NCBI GenBank assembly: GCA_014377155.1
Contig: JACMQD010000336.1
Span: 1 to 11,544 of the forward strand
Length of the DNA: 11,544 nt
Direction of reading: 5' to 3'
DNA from: Herminiimonas sp.
GTDB taxonomy: Bacteria; Pseudomonadota; Gammaproteobacteria; Burkholderiales; Burkholderiaceae
Below the pieces are notes generated by a model. That model was not told where the DNA came from and made no database searches. It saw only the letters and a list, made by a program, of their open reading frames with translations. Numbering within the stretch: position 1 is the stretch's first letter; every line of letters starts with the position of its first letter. A program made the position numbers and the translations under genes. Below, piece after piece: positions 1 through 6,096 of the stretch.

Positions 1-335
1 CGTACATTCATGTGGACTGTGGGCGCATACGGATTGCGCGGGTGCATGACCAGCGACACCCCCATTGCTTCCCAATTGCGTCCGGCGATTTCCGGACGGT
101 TGGCAGCGGCCGAAGGCGGCAGGTTCTTGCCCATGACATGCGAAAAGCCGACACCGCCCCTCTCGAATACATTGCCTTCTTCGATGATGCGCGATATTCC
201 GCCGCCGCCTTCAGGACGTTGCCAGGCATCGCTGCCGAAAGGCTGGCCGTCGACGGTTTCCAGTGCCGCGACAATGCGCGCCTGCAGATCGAGCAAGTAC
301 GCCTTGACGAGAACAGGGGAGGGAAGGGACGACAT
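1..335 (-). CDS. hemF: Oxygen-dependent coproporphyrinogen III oxidase, N-terminal part (cut by window edge)
   Basis: HemF converts coproporphyrinogen III to protoporphyrinogen IX by oxidative decarboxylation with O2, a late cytoplasmic step of haem synthesis. Only the first 111 codons are present; the family is about 300 residues. Seen in the translation: a Gly-rich GGGGISR stretch near residues 43-49, [12 protein letters not shown] at 57-67, and the family signature around [11 protein letters not shown] at 98-108. H98 and H108 correspond to the metal-binding His96 and His106 of the E. coli enzyme by offset. The ATG at 335-333 is the only possible start, because an in-frame TAA lies five codons upstream. 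No good Shine-Dalgarno is visible. A TACAAT hexamer lies about 35 bases upstream. The gene follows mscS with a 74-bp gap on the same strand. Identification is very secure. Confidence 0.95.
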   Translation of the reverse strand, partial: MSSLPSPVLVKAYLLDLQARIVAALETVDGQPFGSDAWQRPEGGGGISRIIEEGNVFERGGVGFSHVMGKNLPPSAAANRPEIAGRNWEAMGVSLVMHPRNPYAPTVHMNV

Positions 336-369
336 GGACGGTTCAGCTTACGAAAAAGAGTGAGGCCGA

Positions 370-375
370 ATTGTA
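370..375 (-). promoter_or_regulatory. Possible -10 element (TACAAT) for hemF
   Basis: On the minus strand the hexamer TACAAT lies between the mscS stop and the hemF start and would give a leader of roughly 28 nt. No convincing -35 hexamer stands at 16-18 bp, so this is only a candidate. It would allow hemF to be transcribed separately from the genes upstream. Confidence 0.3.
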
Positions 376-409
376 CTCTGGCACGCGGTCGACGGATAGT
401 TCTACTGCT

Positions 410-1240
410 TCAGAAGACCGTCGTCGCTGCCGCAGCCGGACCGGGCAAAGGTGGCGCGGATGACGACGTGCGCCATGCACCCACCTCGCAGGCTTCCGCA
501 ATTGCCTGATTTACATCGAAACAGACTTGGTCATAATGATTCGGATGACAATACGGTCGGACCGCGAGCACGCTGCCGCCCAGGCCGAATTCGATGATGC
601 CTACCACCGGTTCAGGCAGTGGCAGTACATTGGGCACCATGGCAACCCGGCTTTTGAGAATAGCGGCTGCTTCGGCGGGATGGATGCCCGGCGCGATCGG
701 ACAGCGCAGATCGACGCGACGCTGGGGATTGGCGCTGTAGTTGATCAGGTTGTCGGTAAAAATCTTGTTGTTGCCAACGTACACCCGCAAGTTATTGTCG
801 GTGGTAAGCGTGGTGACGAATAAGCCGATATCGACCACCGTGCCGGTTTCGCCGCCGGCGCGAATGGTATCGCCGACCTTGAAGGGATGCAGCACCACTA
901 AAAAGATGCCCGCTGCGAAATTAGCCAGTAGCCCGGACCAGGCGACACCGATGGCAACGCCCGCCGCGGCAATGAGCGCTGCGAACGACGTGGTCTGGAT
1001 GCTGCACACTTCGAGGATCGCCATCACCAGTGCGATGCGCAAACCCACTCGCAGCGCGGCATCGCTGTAATTGATCAGGGTCGGATCAACATTGCGCCGC
1101 GTCATGCCGGCGCGGGACAATCGGATTACGGTGCCGATGAGCATGCCCCCGATAATCCAGATAGCGATTGCCATCACCACCTTGAGGCCGAACGGCACCA
1201 GGTAAGTGTTAATCAGCAGGCCGACGTCGATCTGTGCCAT
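410..1240 (-). CDS. Small-conductance mechanosensitive channel (MscS family)
   Basis: An inner-membrane channel of the MscS family that opens under membrane tension to release solutes on osmotic downshock. The 276 residues are close to the 286 of E. coli MscS. Three membrane segments are visible: about 15-38, 62-80 and the pore helix 86-117. The pore helix has the Ala/Gly-rich pattern AAAGVAIGVAWSGLLANFAAG (91-111) followed by the conserved HPFKVGD (118-124). The beta domain follows with GETGTVVDIGLFVTT (130-144), then NNKIFTDNLINYS (157-169). The C-terminus is odd: after residue 252 it runs into an Ala/Pro/Ser/Thr-rich tail (GAWRTSSSAPPLPGP onward) instead of the usual G-I-x-x-P-x-P-Q barrel segment. 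ATG at 1240 has a good AAAGGA Shine-Dalgarno seven bases upstream. The gene sits between purD and hemF. Paralogue type (mscS, ynaI-like) is not assigned. Confidence 0.9.
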   Translation of the reverse strand: MAQIDVGLLINTYLVPFGLKVVMAIAIWIIGGMLIGTVIRLSRAGMTRRNVDPTLINYSDAALRVGLRIALVMAILEVCSIQTTSFAALIAAAGVAIGVAWSGLLANFAAGIFLVVLHPFKVGDTIRAGGETGTVVDIGLFVTTLTTDNNLRVYVGNNKIFTDNLINYSANPQRRVDLRCPIAPGIHPAEAAAILKSRVAMVPNVLPLPEPVVGIIEFGLGGSVLAVRPYCHPNHYDQVCFDVNQAIAEACEVGAWRTSSSAPPLPGPAAAATTVF

Positions 1241-1247
1241 CAGGCAG

Positions 1248-1253
1248 TCCTTT
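1248..1253 (-). promoter_or_regulatory. Ribosome binding site of the MscS-family gene
   Basis: AAAGGA on the minus strand, seven bases before the ATG at 1240. It supports this start and is one of the few clear Shine-Dalgarno sequences in the window. Confidence 0.7.
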
Positions 1254-1305
1254 GAAGTGGAAAGGCGAGCGGCAATCGTGTCGCTGCCTGCACAGGGGGT
1301 GTGGC

Positions 1306-1362
1306 CCTGACGTCACGCGCGGGGGGCGAGCCGCGCTATTTGTGGCACTGTCGGACGTCAGG
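1306..1362 (-). repeat. Nested inverted repeat just downstream of purD
   Basis: The 9-bp arms CCTGACGTC (1306-1314) and GACGTCAGG (1354-1362) are perfect complements and enclose a second hairpin, GCGCGG (1317-1322) with CCGCGC (1331-1336). The outer arm begins two bases past the purD stop codon. No T-tract follows on the minus strand, so this is not a textbook intrinsic terminator. It could be a processing or stabilising structure, or a binding site; TGACGTCA at 1308-1315 is itself a palindrome. Confidence 0.5.
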
Positions 1363-1364
1363 CG

Positions 1365-2639
1365 TCAGCCATGGCGCCTGAGCGCCCGCCAGCCGATGTC
1401 ATGACGGTATTGCATGCCATCGAAATGGATCAGATCGATCGTTTGGTAGGCTTGTTTCTGCGCCATCTTGACGCTGTCGCCGAGGCCGACCACACACAGC
1501 ACGCGACCGCCGGACGACTGCAACTTGCCGTCCACCAGTGTGGTGCCGGCATGAAAGGTCACGCAGTCGACGTTTTCGGGCGGGATACCGGCGATCAGTT
1601 CACCCTTGCGCGGCGCATCGGGATAGCCGGCTGCGGCGATCACCACCCCCAGCGCCGTGCGCCGGTCCCATTCAAGTTCGATTGTGTCGAGCGTGCCACT
1701 GACCGCATGTTCCATCACTGTTACCAGGTCGGTCTTGAGACGCGCCATGATCGGCTGGGTCTCCGGGTCGCCCATGCGGCAATTGAATTCCAGCGTCTTG
1801 ACATTGCCGCGCTCGTCGATCATCAGACCGGCGTACAGGAATCCGGTAAACGGAATACCGTCGCGTGCCATGCCCTGCACGGTGGGGATAATGATTTCGC
1901 GCATGACGCGCGCATGCAGTTCGGGCGTGACGATCGGCGCTGGCGAATACGCACCCATGCCGCCGGTATTGGGGCCCATGTCATGATCGAGCAGACGCTT
2001 GTGATCCTGGCTGGTCGCCAGTGGCAGGATATTCTTGCCATCGACCATGACGATGAAGCTGGCTTCTTCGCCGCTCAGGAATTCTTCGATGACGACCCGA
2101 GCACCGGCGTCGCCTAGCTTGTTATCCGACAACATCATGTCGACGGCATCATGCGCTTCTTGAAGCGTCATCGCTACCACCACCCCCTTGCCCGCCGCCA
2201 GGCCGTCGGCCTTGATCACGATCGGCGCGCCGTTCTGGTCTATGAAAGCATGCGCTGCGTCGCTTTCCGAAAAAGTCTGGTATTGCGCAGTCGGAATGCC
2301 GTGCCGCTGCATGAAGGATTTGGCAAAATCCTTCGAACTTTCCAGCTGTGCGGCTTCGCGGGTAGGGCCGAATATTTTCAGACCTTGGTCACGAAACAGG
2401 TTGACGATGCCGGCCGCTAATGGCGTTTCGGGACCGACCACCGTCAGCGCGATGTGCTCGCGGCGGGCAAAATCGGCCAGCGCGGCCGGATCGGTGATCG
2501 CGATGTTTTCGAGACGCGCATCGAGCGCAGTACCGCCGTTGCCGGGCGCGACATAGACCATCTGAATCCGCTCGGATTGTGCAAGTTTCCACGCCAGGGC
2601 ATGTTCGCGGCCGCCTGAACCGACTACCAGAATTTTCAT
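1365..2639 (-). CDS. purD: Phosphoribosylamine-glycine ligase (GAR synthetase)
   Basis: PurD joins glycine to 5-phosphoribosylamine using ATP, the second step of de novo purine synthesis in the cytoplasm. The 424 residues match the usual length (about 425-430). Seen: an N-terminal GSGGREHA loop at 7-14 and PGNGGT at 32-37, both typical of the family; the ATP-grasp nucleotide site ADGLAAGKGVV around 144-154; DHKRLLDHDMGPNTGGMGAYSP from 212; and FNCRMGDPETQ at 285-295, holding acidic metal-binding residues. The C-terminal domain contains SSGGRVL (375-381). The ATG at 2639 gives the canonical MKILVVGSGGREHA start, although no strong Shine-Dalgarno precedes it. It lies 141 bp after yebC on the same strand. 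A nested inverted repeat follows its stop codon. Confidence 0.98.
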   Translation of the reverse strand: MKILVVGSGGREHALAWKLAQSERIQMVYVAPGNGGTALDARLENIAITDPAALADFARREHIALTVVGPETPLAAGIVNLFRDQGLKIFGPTREAAQLESSKDFAKSFMQRHGIPTAQYQTFSESDAAHAFIDQNGAPIVIKADGLAAGKGVVVAMTLQEAHDAVDMMLSDNKLGDAGARVVIEEFLSGEEASFIVMVDGKNILPLATSQDHKRLLDHDMGPNTGGMGAYSPAPIVTPELHARVMREIIIPTVQGMARDGIPFTGFLYAGLMIDERGNVKTLEFNCRMGDPETQPIMARLKTDLVTVMEHAVSGTLDTIELEWDRRTALGVVIAAAGYPDAPRKGELIAGIPPENVDCVTFHAGTTLVDGKLQSSGGRVLCVVGLGDSVKMAQKQAYQTIDLIHFDGMQYRHDIGWRALRRHG

Positions 2640-2754
2640 GGGATGGGATTAACCGTAATGTCGTTGTATTCGTCCTGGCCGCGCCGCAAAATGCAGCGCC
2701 GTCGCCTGCGTGCGCGTCGGTGCTCCGATCGCGGTCGCCTGTTTGCTTTTTCTT

Positions 2755-2776
2755 GCTGCGCTGTTGACAGCGCAGC
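2755..2776 (-). terminator. Perfect 10-bp inverted repeat after yebC; possible terminator or mRNA-stabilising hairpin
   Basis: GCTGCGCTGT and ACAGCGCAGC are perfect arms around a 2-base centre (in RNA, a 9-bp stem with a 4-nt loop). It starts four bases after the yebC stop on the minus strand. The bases after the stem on that strand are A-rich, not T-rich, so it lacks the U-tract of a classical intrinsic terminator. It may slow or partly end transcription before purD, or protect the yebC mRNA 3' end. Confidence 0.5.
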
Positions 2777-2780
2777 CTTC

Positions 2781-3506
2781 CTATTCCTGAATGATCGCGT
2801 TGGTATAAATTTCCTGGACATCATCCAGATTTTCCAGCGCGTCGAGGAGCTTTTGCATTTTCAGTGCATCGTCGCCGACGAATTCACTTTCGGTGGCCGG
2901 CTTCATGATGATTTCTGCCACCTCGGCCTTGAAGCCGGCTTTTTCGAGTGCTTCTTTTACCAGCGAAAAATCATGCGGAGGACACAGCACCTCGATCCCG
3001 CCTTCATCGTCGGTGAGGACATCGTCCGCGCCGGCTTCGAGCGCCGCTTCCATCAGTTTGTCTTCATCCGTGCCGGGCGCAAAAAGGAATTGTCCGCAAT
3101 GCTTGAACATGAACGCCACCGAGCCTTCAGCGCCCATGTTGCCGCCGAATTTGGCGAATGCGTGCCGCACTTCGGCCACCGTACGTACCCGATTGTCGGT
3201 CATGCAGTCGACCAGGATCGCCGCACCGCTGATGCCATACCCCTCGTAACGGATTTCTTCATAGTTGGCGCCGTCCACGCCGCCAGTACCGCGGGCGATC
3301 GCGCGCGTGACGTTTTCTTTCGGCATGTTGGCATCGGCAGCTTTTTCGACCGCCAGGCGCAAACGCGGGTTGGTAGCGACATCAGCGCCGCCAAGACGCG
3401 CGCCGACGGTAATTTCCTTGATCAGCCGGGTCCATATCTTGCCGCGCTTGGCATCGGTCGCGGCCTTCTTGTGTTTGATATTGGCCCATTTGCTATGTCC
3501 AGCCAT
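2781..3506 (-). CDS. yebC: YebC/PmpR/TACO1-family regulatory or translation protein
   Basis: YebC-family proteins are widespread cytoplasmic proteins. Some have been described as DNA-binding transcriptional regulators (PmpR), and the mitochondrial relative TACO1 activates translation; work on bacterial members also points to a role on the ribosome. The 241 residues fit the family. Seen: the hallmark start [34 protein letters not shown] at 46-56, RYEGYG near 86-91, [14 protein letters not shown] in the middle, and [11 protein letters not shown] followed by a [10 protein letters not shown]-terminus. The ATG at 3506 is chosen over an upstream in-frame ATG at 3557, because the family always begins MAGHSKW and AAAGAG stands five bases before it. 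The gene is divergent from the HerA-type ATPase gene and is followed by a strong inverted repeat and purD. Confidence 0.97.
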   Translation of the reverse strand: MAGHSKWANIKHKKAATDAKRGKIWTRLIKEITVGARLGGADVATNPRLRLAVEKAADANMPKENVTRAIARGTGGVDGANYEEIRYEGYGISGAAILVDCMTDNRVRTVAEVRHAFAKFGGNMGAEGSVAFMFKHCGQFLFAPGTDEDKLMEAALEAGADDVLTDDEGGIEVLCPPHDFSLVKEALEKAGFKAEVAEIIMKPATESEFVGDDALKMQKLLDALENLDDVQEIYTNAIIQE

Positions 3507-3511
3507 GACAA

Positions 3512-3517
3512 CTCTTT
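3512..3517 (-). promoter_or_regulatory. Ribosome binding site deciding the yebC start
   Basis: AAAGAG on the minus strand, five bases before the ATG at 3506. It supports the shorter YebC product over the longer reading frame that begins at 3557. Confidence 0.6.
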
Positions 3518-3557
3518 CTAGTGTGGAGAGGTGCTCGCAGTTTTGCTTGCTGTGCAA

Positions 3558-3585
3558 AATTTATTACGGCCGCACCATAAATCAA
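3558..3585 (-). promoter_or_regulatory. Candidate promoter for yebC
   Basis: On the minus strand TTGATT (3585-3580) and TAAATT (3563-3558) are separated by 16 bp, each matching four of six consensus bases of a sigma-70 promoter. A competing -10-like TAAAAT (3597-3592) lies just upstream. Divergent signals overlap here, so the assignment is tentative. Confidence 0.3.
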
Positions 3586-3587
3586 TC

Positions 3588-3593
3588 TACAAT
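3588..3593 (+). promoter_or_regulatory. Possible -10 element (TACAAT) for the HerA-type ATPase gene
   Basis: TACAAT matches five of six bases of the sigma-70 -10 consensus and would start RNA near 3600, giving about 42 nt of leader. No good -35 is seen. It overlaps a TAAAAT on the opposite strand (3592-3597), so divergent transcription could be mutually exclusive here. Confidence 0.35.
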
Positions 3594-3641
3594 TTTACCA
3601 TAGCGACATCTATCAAAATCCACCCGAAAAGCGCAAAAGCC

Positions 3642-5225
3642 ATGTCAAGTCCGCTCCTGATTGCAAAAAACACCGATATCGAACTGTTCCTCCTGCCGGC
3701 TCTGGCCAATCGTCATGGCTGCATCACCGGGGCCACCGGCACCGGCAAGACCGTCACCCTGCAAGCGATGGCGCAAGCCTTGTCCCATGCCGGTGTGCCG
3801 GTGTTCATGGCCGACGTCAAAGGCGATCTGTCGGGCATTGGCAAGGCCGGATCCGCCACCACCCGCATCGCCGAACGCTTCACGATGCTGGGCATGGACC
3901 TGCCGCAGTGGTCAGGCTGTCCCGCGACCTTTTGGGACGTGTTCGGCGAAAAAGGCCATCCGGTGCGTGCCACCGTGTCTGACTTGGGGCCGTTGCTGCT
4001 GGCGCGCACGCTGAACCTCAACGATACCCAGCAGGGCGTGCTGCAACTCGTATTCAAGATCGCCGACGACAATGGTTTGCTGCTGCTCGACACCAAGGAC
4101 CTGCGCGCCATGCTGCAGCAAGTGGGGGACAATGCAGCGACGTTCCAGACCGAATACGGCAATATTTCGGCGGCCAGCATCGGCGCGATCCAGCGCGGTC
4201 TGATCGGCATCGAGGAGCAAGGCGGTGTCCAGTTTTTCGGCGAGCCGATGCTCAACATCGACGACCTGCTACAAACCGATGCCGGTGGTAAGGGCGTCGT
4301 CAATATCCTGGCCGCTGATAAGCTCCTCAATGCGCCACGTCTGTATTCGACCTTCTTGCTGTGGATGCTGTCGGAACTGTTCGAACAATTGCCTGAAGTC
4401 GGCGATCTCGACAAACCCAAGCTGGTGTTTTTTTTCGACGAAGCGCATTTGCTGTTCGACGAAGCGCCCAAACCGTTGCTGCAAAAAATCGAGCAAGTGG
4501 TGCGCCTGATCCGGTCAAAGGGTGTTGGCGTGTATTTCGTGACCCAGAACCCGCTCGACATTCCCGATACGGTGCTGGGCCAGCTCGGCAACCGCGTGCA
4601 GCACGCGCTGCGGGCCTATACGCCACGCGACCAGAAAGCAGTCCAGGCAGCGGCCGAAACATTCCGTCCGAATCCGAAACTCGATACCGCTCAGGTCATT
4701 ACAGAAATGGAAGTGGGTGAAGCACTGATCTCGTTCCTCGACGAAAAAGGGCGGCCGAGTATTGTCGAGCGTGCGTTCGTGTTGCCACCGGCATCCCAGA
4801 TCGGCCCTATCACTGCAGAAGAGCGTGCGGCTTTACTCGCCGGCTCGATTGTCGCCGGCGTCTACGAGCAGGCTGTCGATCGCGAGTCGGCCTATGAAAA
4901 GCTCAAAGGCCGCGTCGCTGGTCCATCGGTAAAATCGCCGACAACGCAAAGATCGCAGACATCGCAGACATCGCAGACATCGCAGACATCGCAGACATCG
5001 CACCCTGCAGAAGCCCAGCCTGAGACGCCCGCCAGCAGCGGCACGTCGATCGGCGACACCTTGAAAGATGCGATGGGCGGACTGTTCGGCGGTGGTAACG
5101 CGGTTGGCCGACGCAAGGATACGATGGTCGAAGCAATGATGAAATCGGCAGTGCGAACGATCGGCTCGCAAGTAGGCCGTGAAATAATTCGCGGCGTTCT
5201 TGGGTCGATTTTGAAACGAAAATGA
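3642..5225 (+). CDS. HerA/YjgR-type P-loop ATPase (DUF853 family)
   Basis: A predicted cytoplasmic ATPase of the HerA-like group, similar to E. coli YjgR, whose cellular role is not settled. The 527 residues compare with about 500 in the family. Seen: Walker A GATGTGKT at residues 30-37; ADVKGDLSG soon after; Walker [13 protein letters not shown] with D266 and E267; and a conserved segment around residue 290 ending in YFVTQNP (304-310), with [23 protein letters not shown] after it. A Gly-rich C-terminal region (AMGGLFGGG) and a basic end (GSILKRK) also fit YjgR-like proteins. Residues 438-452 are five Ser-Gln-Thr repeats encoded by a 9-bp tandem repeat, probably a flexible linker. The ATG at 3642 ([10 protein letters not shown]) is preferred over an upstream in-frame start at 3531, which would run through the divergent promoter region. 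No strong Shine-Dalgarno is visible. Confidence 0.92.
   Translation: MSSPLLIAKNTDIELFLLPALANRHGCITGATGTGKTVTLQAMAQALSHAGVPVFMADVKGDLSGIGKAGSATTRIAERFTMLGMDLPQWSGCPATFWDVFGEKGHPVRATVSDLGPLLLARTLNLNDTQQGVLQLVFKIADDNGLLLLDTKDLRAMLQQVGDNAATFQTEYGNISAASIGAIQRGLIGIEEQGGVQFFGEPMLNIDDLLQTDAGGKGVVNILAADKLLNAPRLYSTFLLWMLSELFEQLPEVGDLDKPKLVFFFDEAHLLFDEAPKPLLQKIEQVVRLIRSKGVGVYFVTQNPLDIPDTVLGQLGNRVQHALRAYTPRDQKAVQAAAETFRPNPKLDTAQVITEMEVGEALISFLDEKGRPSIVERAFVLPPASQIGPITAEERAALLAGSIVAGVYEQAVDRESAYEKLKGRVAGPSVKSPTTQRSQTSQTSQTSQTSQTSHPAEAQPETPASSGTSIGDTLKDAMGGLFGGGNAVGRRKDTMVEAMMKSAVRTIGSQVGREIIRGVLGSILKRK
4952..5002 (+). repeat. 9-bp in-frame tandem repeat (ATCGCAGAC, about 5.7 copies)
   Basis: Five exact copies of ATCGCAGAC are followed by a 6-base partial copy. 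Because the unit is three codons, copy-number change would add or remove Ser-Gln-Thr without breaking the frame. The repeat lies in the poorly conserved linker between the ATPase core and the C-terminal Gly-rich region. Confidence 0.95.
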
Positions 5226-5230
5226 TCCAT

Positions 5231-5248
5231 TCGGGCCGCAGCGCCCGA
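5231..5248 (+). terminator. Hairpin just after the HerA-type ATPase gene; weak terminator candidate
   Basis: TCGGGC (5231-5236) and GCCCGA (5243-5248) form a perfect 6-bp stem around CGCAGC, five bases past the stop codon. There is no T-tract, so termination without other factors is doubtful. A second G/C hairpin, GGCCC (5267-5271) with GGGCC (5275-5279), follows. The rest of the gap to ribA (to 5398) holds an extended -10-like TGCTATGCT at 5311 and two GCATGC palindromes at 5334 and 5352. Confidence 0.35.
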
Positions 5249-5398
5249 TCCCATGCCATCGATTTTGGCCCAGGGGGCCGGGACCCGCTAGCGTCCGTCC
5301 TGCTATGCTGTCGAGTTAAGGCACTGAAACCTCGCATGCTGAAATGGCAATGCATGCAGGTTCGCTCTTTCTGATCCGCCTATTTCGTGAGAATGTAT

Positions 5399-6043
5399 AT
5401 GTCGTCGATCCCGCATGACAAACCTGTTGCATTTCCCGGCGTACCAGCCGGCGCCGATGTCGAATTCGTCTCCTCCTGCGAATTGCCGACGCCTTGGGCG
5501 ACCTTTACCTTGCACGGATTCATCGAGGTATCGACTGGCAAGGAACACGTCGCCCTGACGCTGGGCGATATCGGCGATGGCGAACCGGTACTGGCACGCC
5601 TGCATTCCGAATGCCTGACCGGCGACGCGTTGTTCAGCCAACGCTGCGACTGTGGCGCCCAGTTGGAAGCGGCGTTGCAGCGCATCGCCACCGAAGGGCG
5701 CGGCGCCTTGCTGTACTTGCGGCAAGAGGGACGTGGCATCGGACTGCTCAACAAGATCCAGGCCTACCGCTTGCAGGACGCCGGTGCAGATACAGTCGAG
5801 GCCAACCAGCGCCTGGGTTTCGAGCCGGATCAGCGTAACTATGGTATCTGCAAGCCGATGCTGCAGCACCTTGGCATTACGGCATTGCGCCTGATGACGA
5901 ATAATCCGCGCAAGGTCGATGCCCTGACAGCGCTCGGGTTGACGGTGACCGAACGCCTTGCGCTGCTGGTCAAGCGCAACCCGTTTAACGAACGTTATCT
6001 CAAAACCAAAGCGGCAAAGCTCGGCCATCTGATCCATCCCTGA
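5399..6043 (+). CDS. ribA: GTP cyclohydrolase II
   Basis: RibA opens the GTP imidazole ring and releases formate and pyrophosphate, the first committed step of riboflavin synthesis. From this start it has 214 residues; the E. coli enzyme has 196, the difference being an N-terminal extension. Seen: zinc ligands C72, C83 and C85 in [33 protein letters not shown] (108-123) with Y123; D144 and R146 in GFEPDQR, aligned with the catalytic Asp126 and Arg128 of E. coli; and MTNNPRKV (166-173). It is a stand-alone enzyme without a fused RibB domain. Possible starts are GTG 5387, ATG 5393 and ATG 5399; I chose 5399 because GAGA stands about six bases before it, but this is uncertain. No FMN riboswitch pattern is recognisable upstream. 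The gene lies 53 bp ahead of the transporter gene. Confidence 0.96.
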   Translation: MSSIPHDKPVAFPGVPAGADVEFVSSCELPTPWATFTLHGFIEVSTGKEHVALTLGDIGDGEPVLARLHSECLTGDALFSQRCDCGAQLEAALQRIATEGRGALLYLRQEGRGIGLLNKIQAYRLQDAGADTVEANQRLGFEPDQRNYGICKPMLQHLGITALRLMTNNPRKVDALTALGLTVTERLALLVKRNPFNERYLKTKAAKLGHLIHP

Positions 6044-6061
6044 ACGTCCGTCGAGCGTGGC

Positions 6062-6078
6062 AACGCATGCCCTGCGTT
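6062..6078 (+). terminator. Small hairpin between ribA and the EamA transporter gene
   Basis: AACGCA (6062-6067) and TGCGTT (6073-6078) form a perfect 6-bp stem around TGCCC, 18 bases past the ribA stop. It is followed by TAACCCTT and not by a clean T-tract. It may be a weak terminator of ribA. It also covers the place where a -35 element for the next gene would lie. Confidence 0.35.
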
Positions 6079-6085
6079 TAACCCT

Positions 6086-6091
6086 TACAAT
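6086..6091 (+). promoter_or_regulatory. Possible -10 element (TACAAT) immediately before the EamA transporter gene
   Basis: TACAAT ends five bases before the ATG at 6097. If it is a working -10, RNA would start at or next to the start codon, giving a leaderless message. This agrees with the lack of any Shine-Dalgarno here. No clear -35 is present. Confidence 0.35.
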
Positions 6092-6096
6092 CCGTT

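Noticed and set aside
1371..2117. Open frame of 248 codons antisense to purD
   Set aside because: It is the opposite strand of a complete purD and has no signature of its own.
2643..3521. Open frame of 292 codons antisense to yebC
   Set aside because: It overlaps yebC and its downstream hairpin and looks like a shadow of the conserved gene.
3507..3557. 17-residue N-terminal extension of YebC
   Set aside because: The family starts at MAGHSKW, and AAAGAG precedes that ATG.
3713..4591. Open frame of 292 codons antisense to the HerA-type ATPase
   Set aside because: It mirrors a well-supported gene, and its composition (Ser/Arg/Pro-rich) is typical of a frame shadow.
4952..5002. CRISPR-like array
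   Set aside because: Units are 9 bp with no spacers and stay in the coding frame, so this is a simple tandem repeat.
4892..5254. Cys-Asp-Val repeat protein on the minus strand
   Set aside because: The cysteine repeat is only the reverse complement of the Ser-Gln-Thr-coding 9-bp repeat in the ATPase gene.
5226..5398. FMN riboswitch before ribA
   Set aside because: I could not find the conserved FMN-element blocks by eye, so I did not call it.
5303..6037. Open frame of 244 codons antisense to ribA
   Set aside because: It lies wholly across ribA, which has all family motifs. Long antisense frames are common in G+C-rich coding DNA, and the translation shows no domain I recognise.
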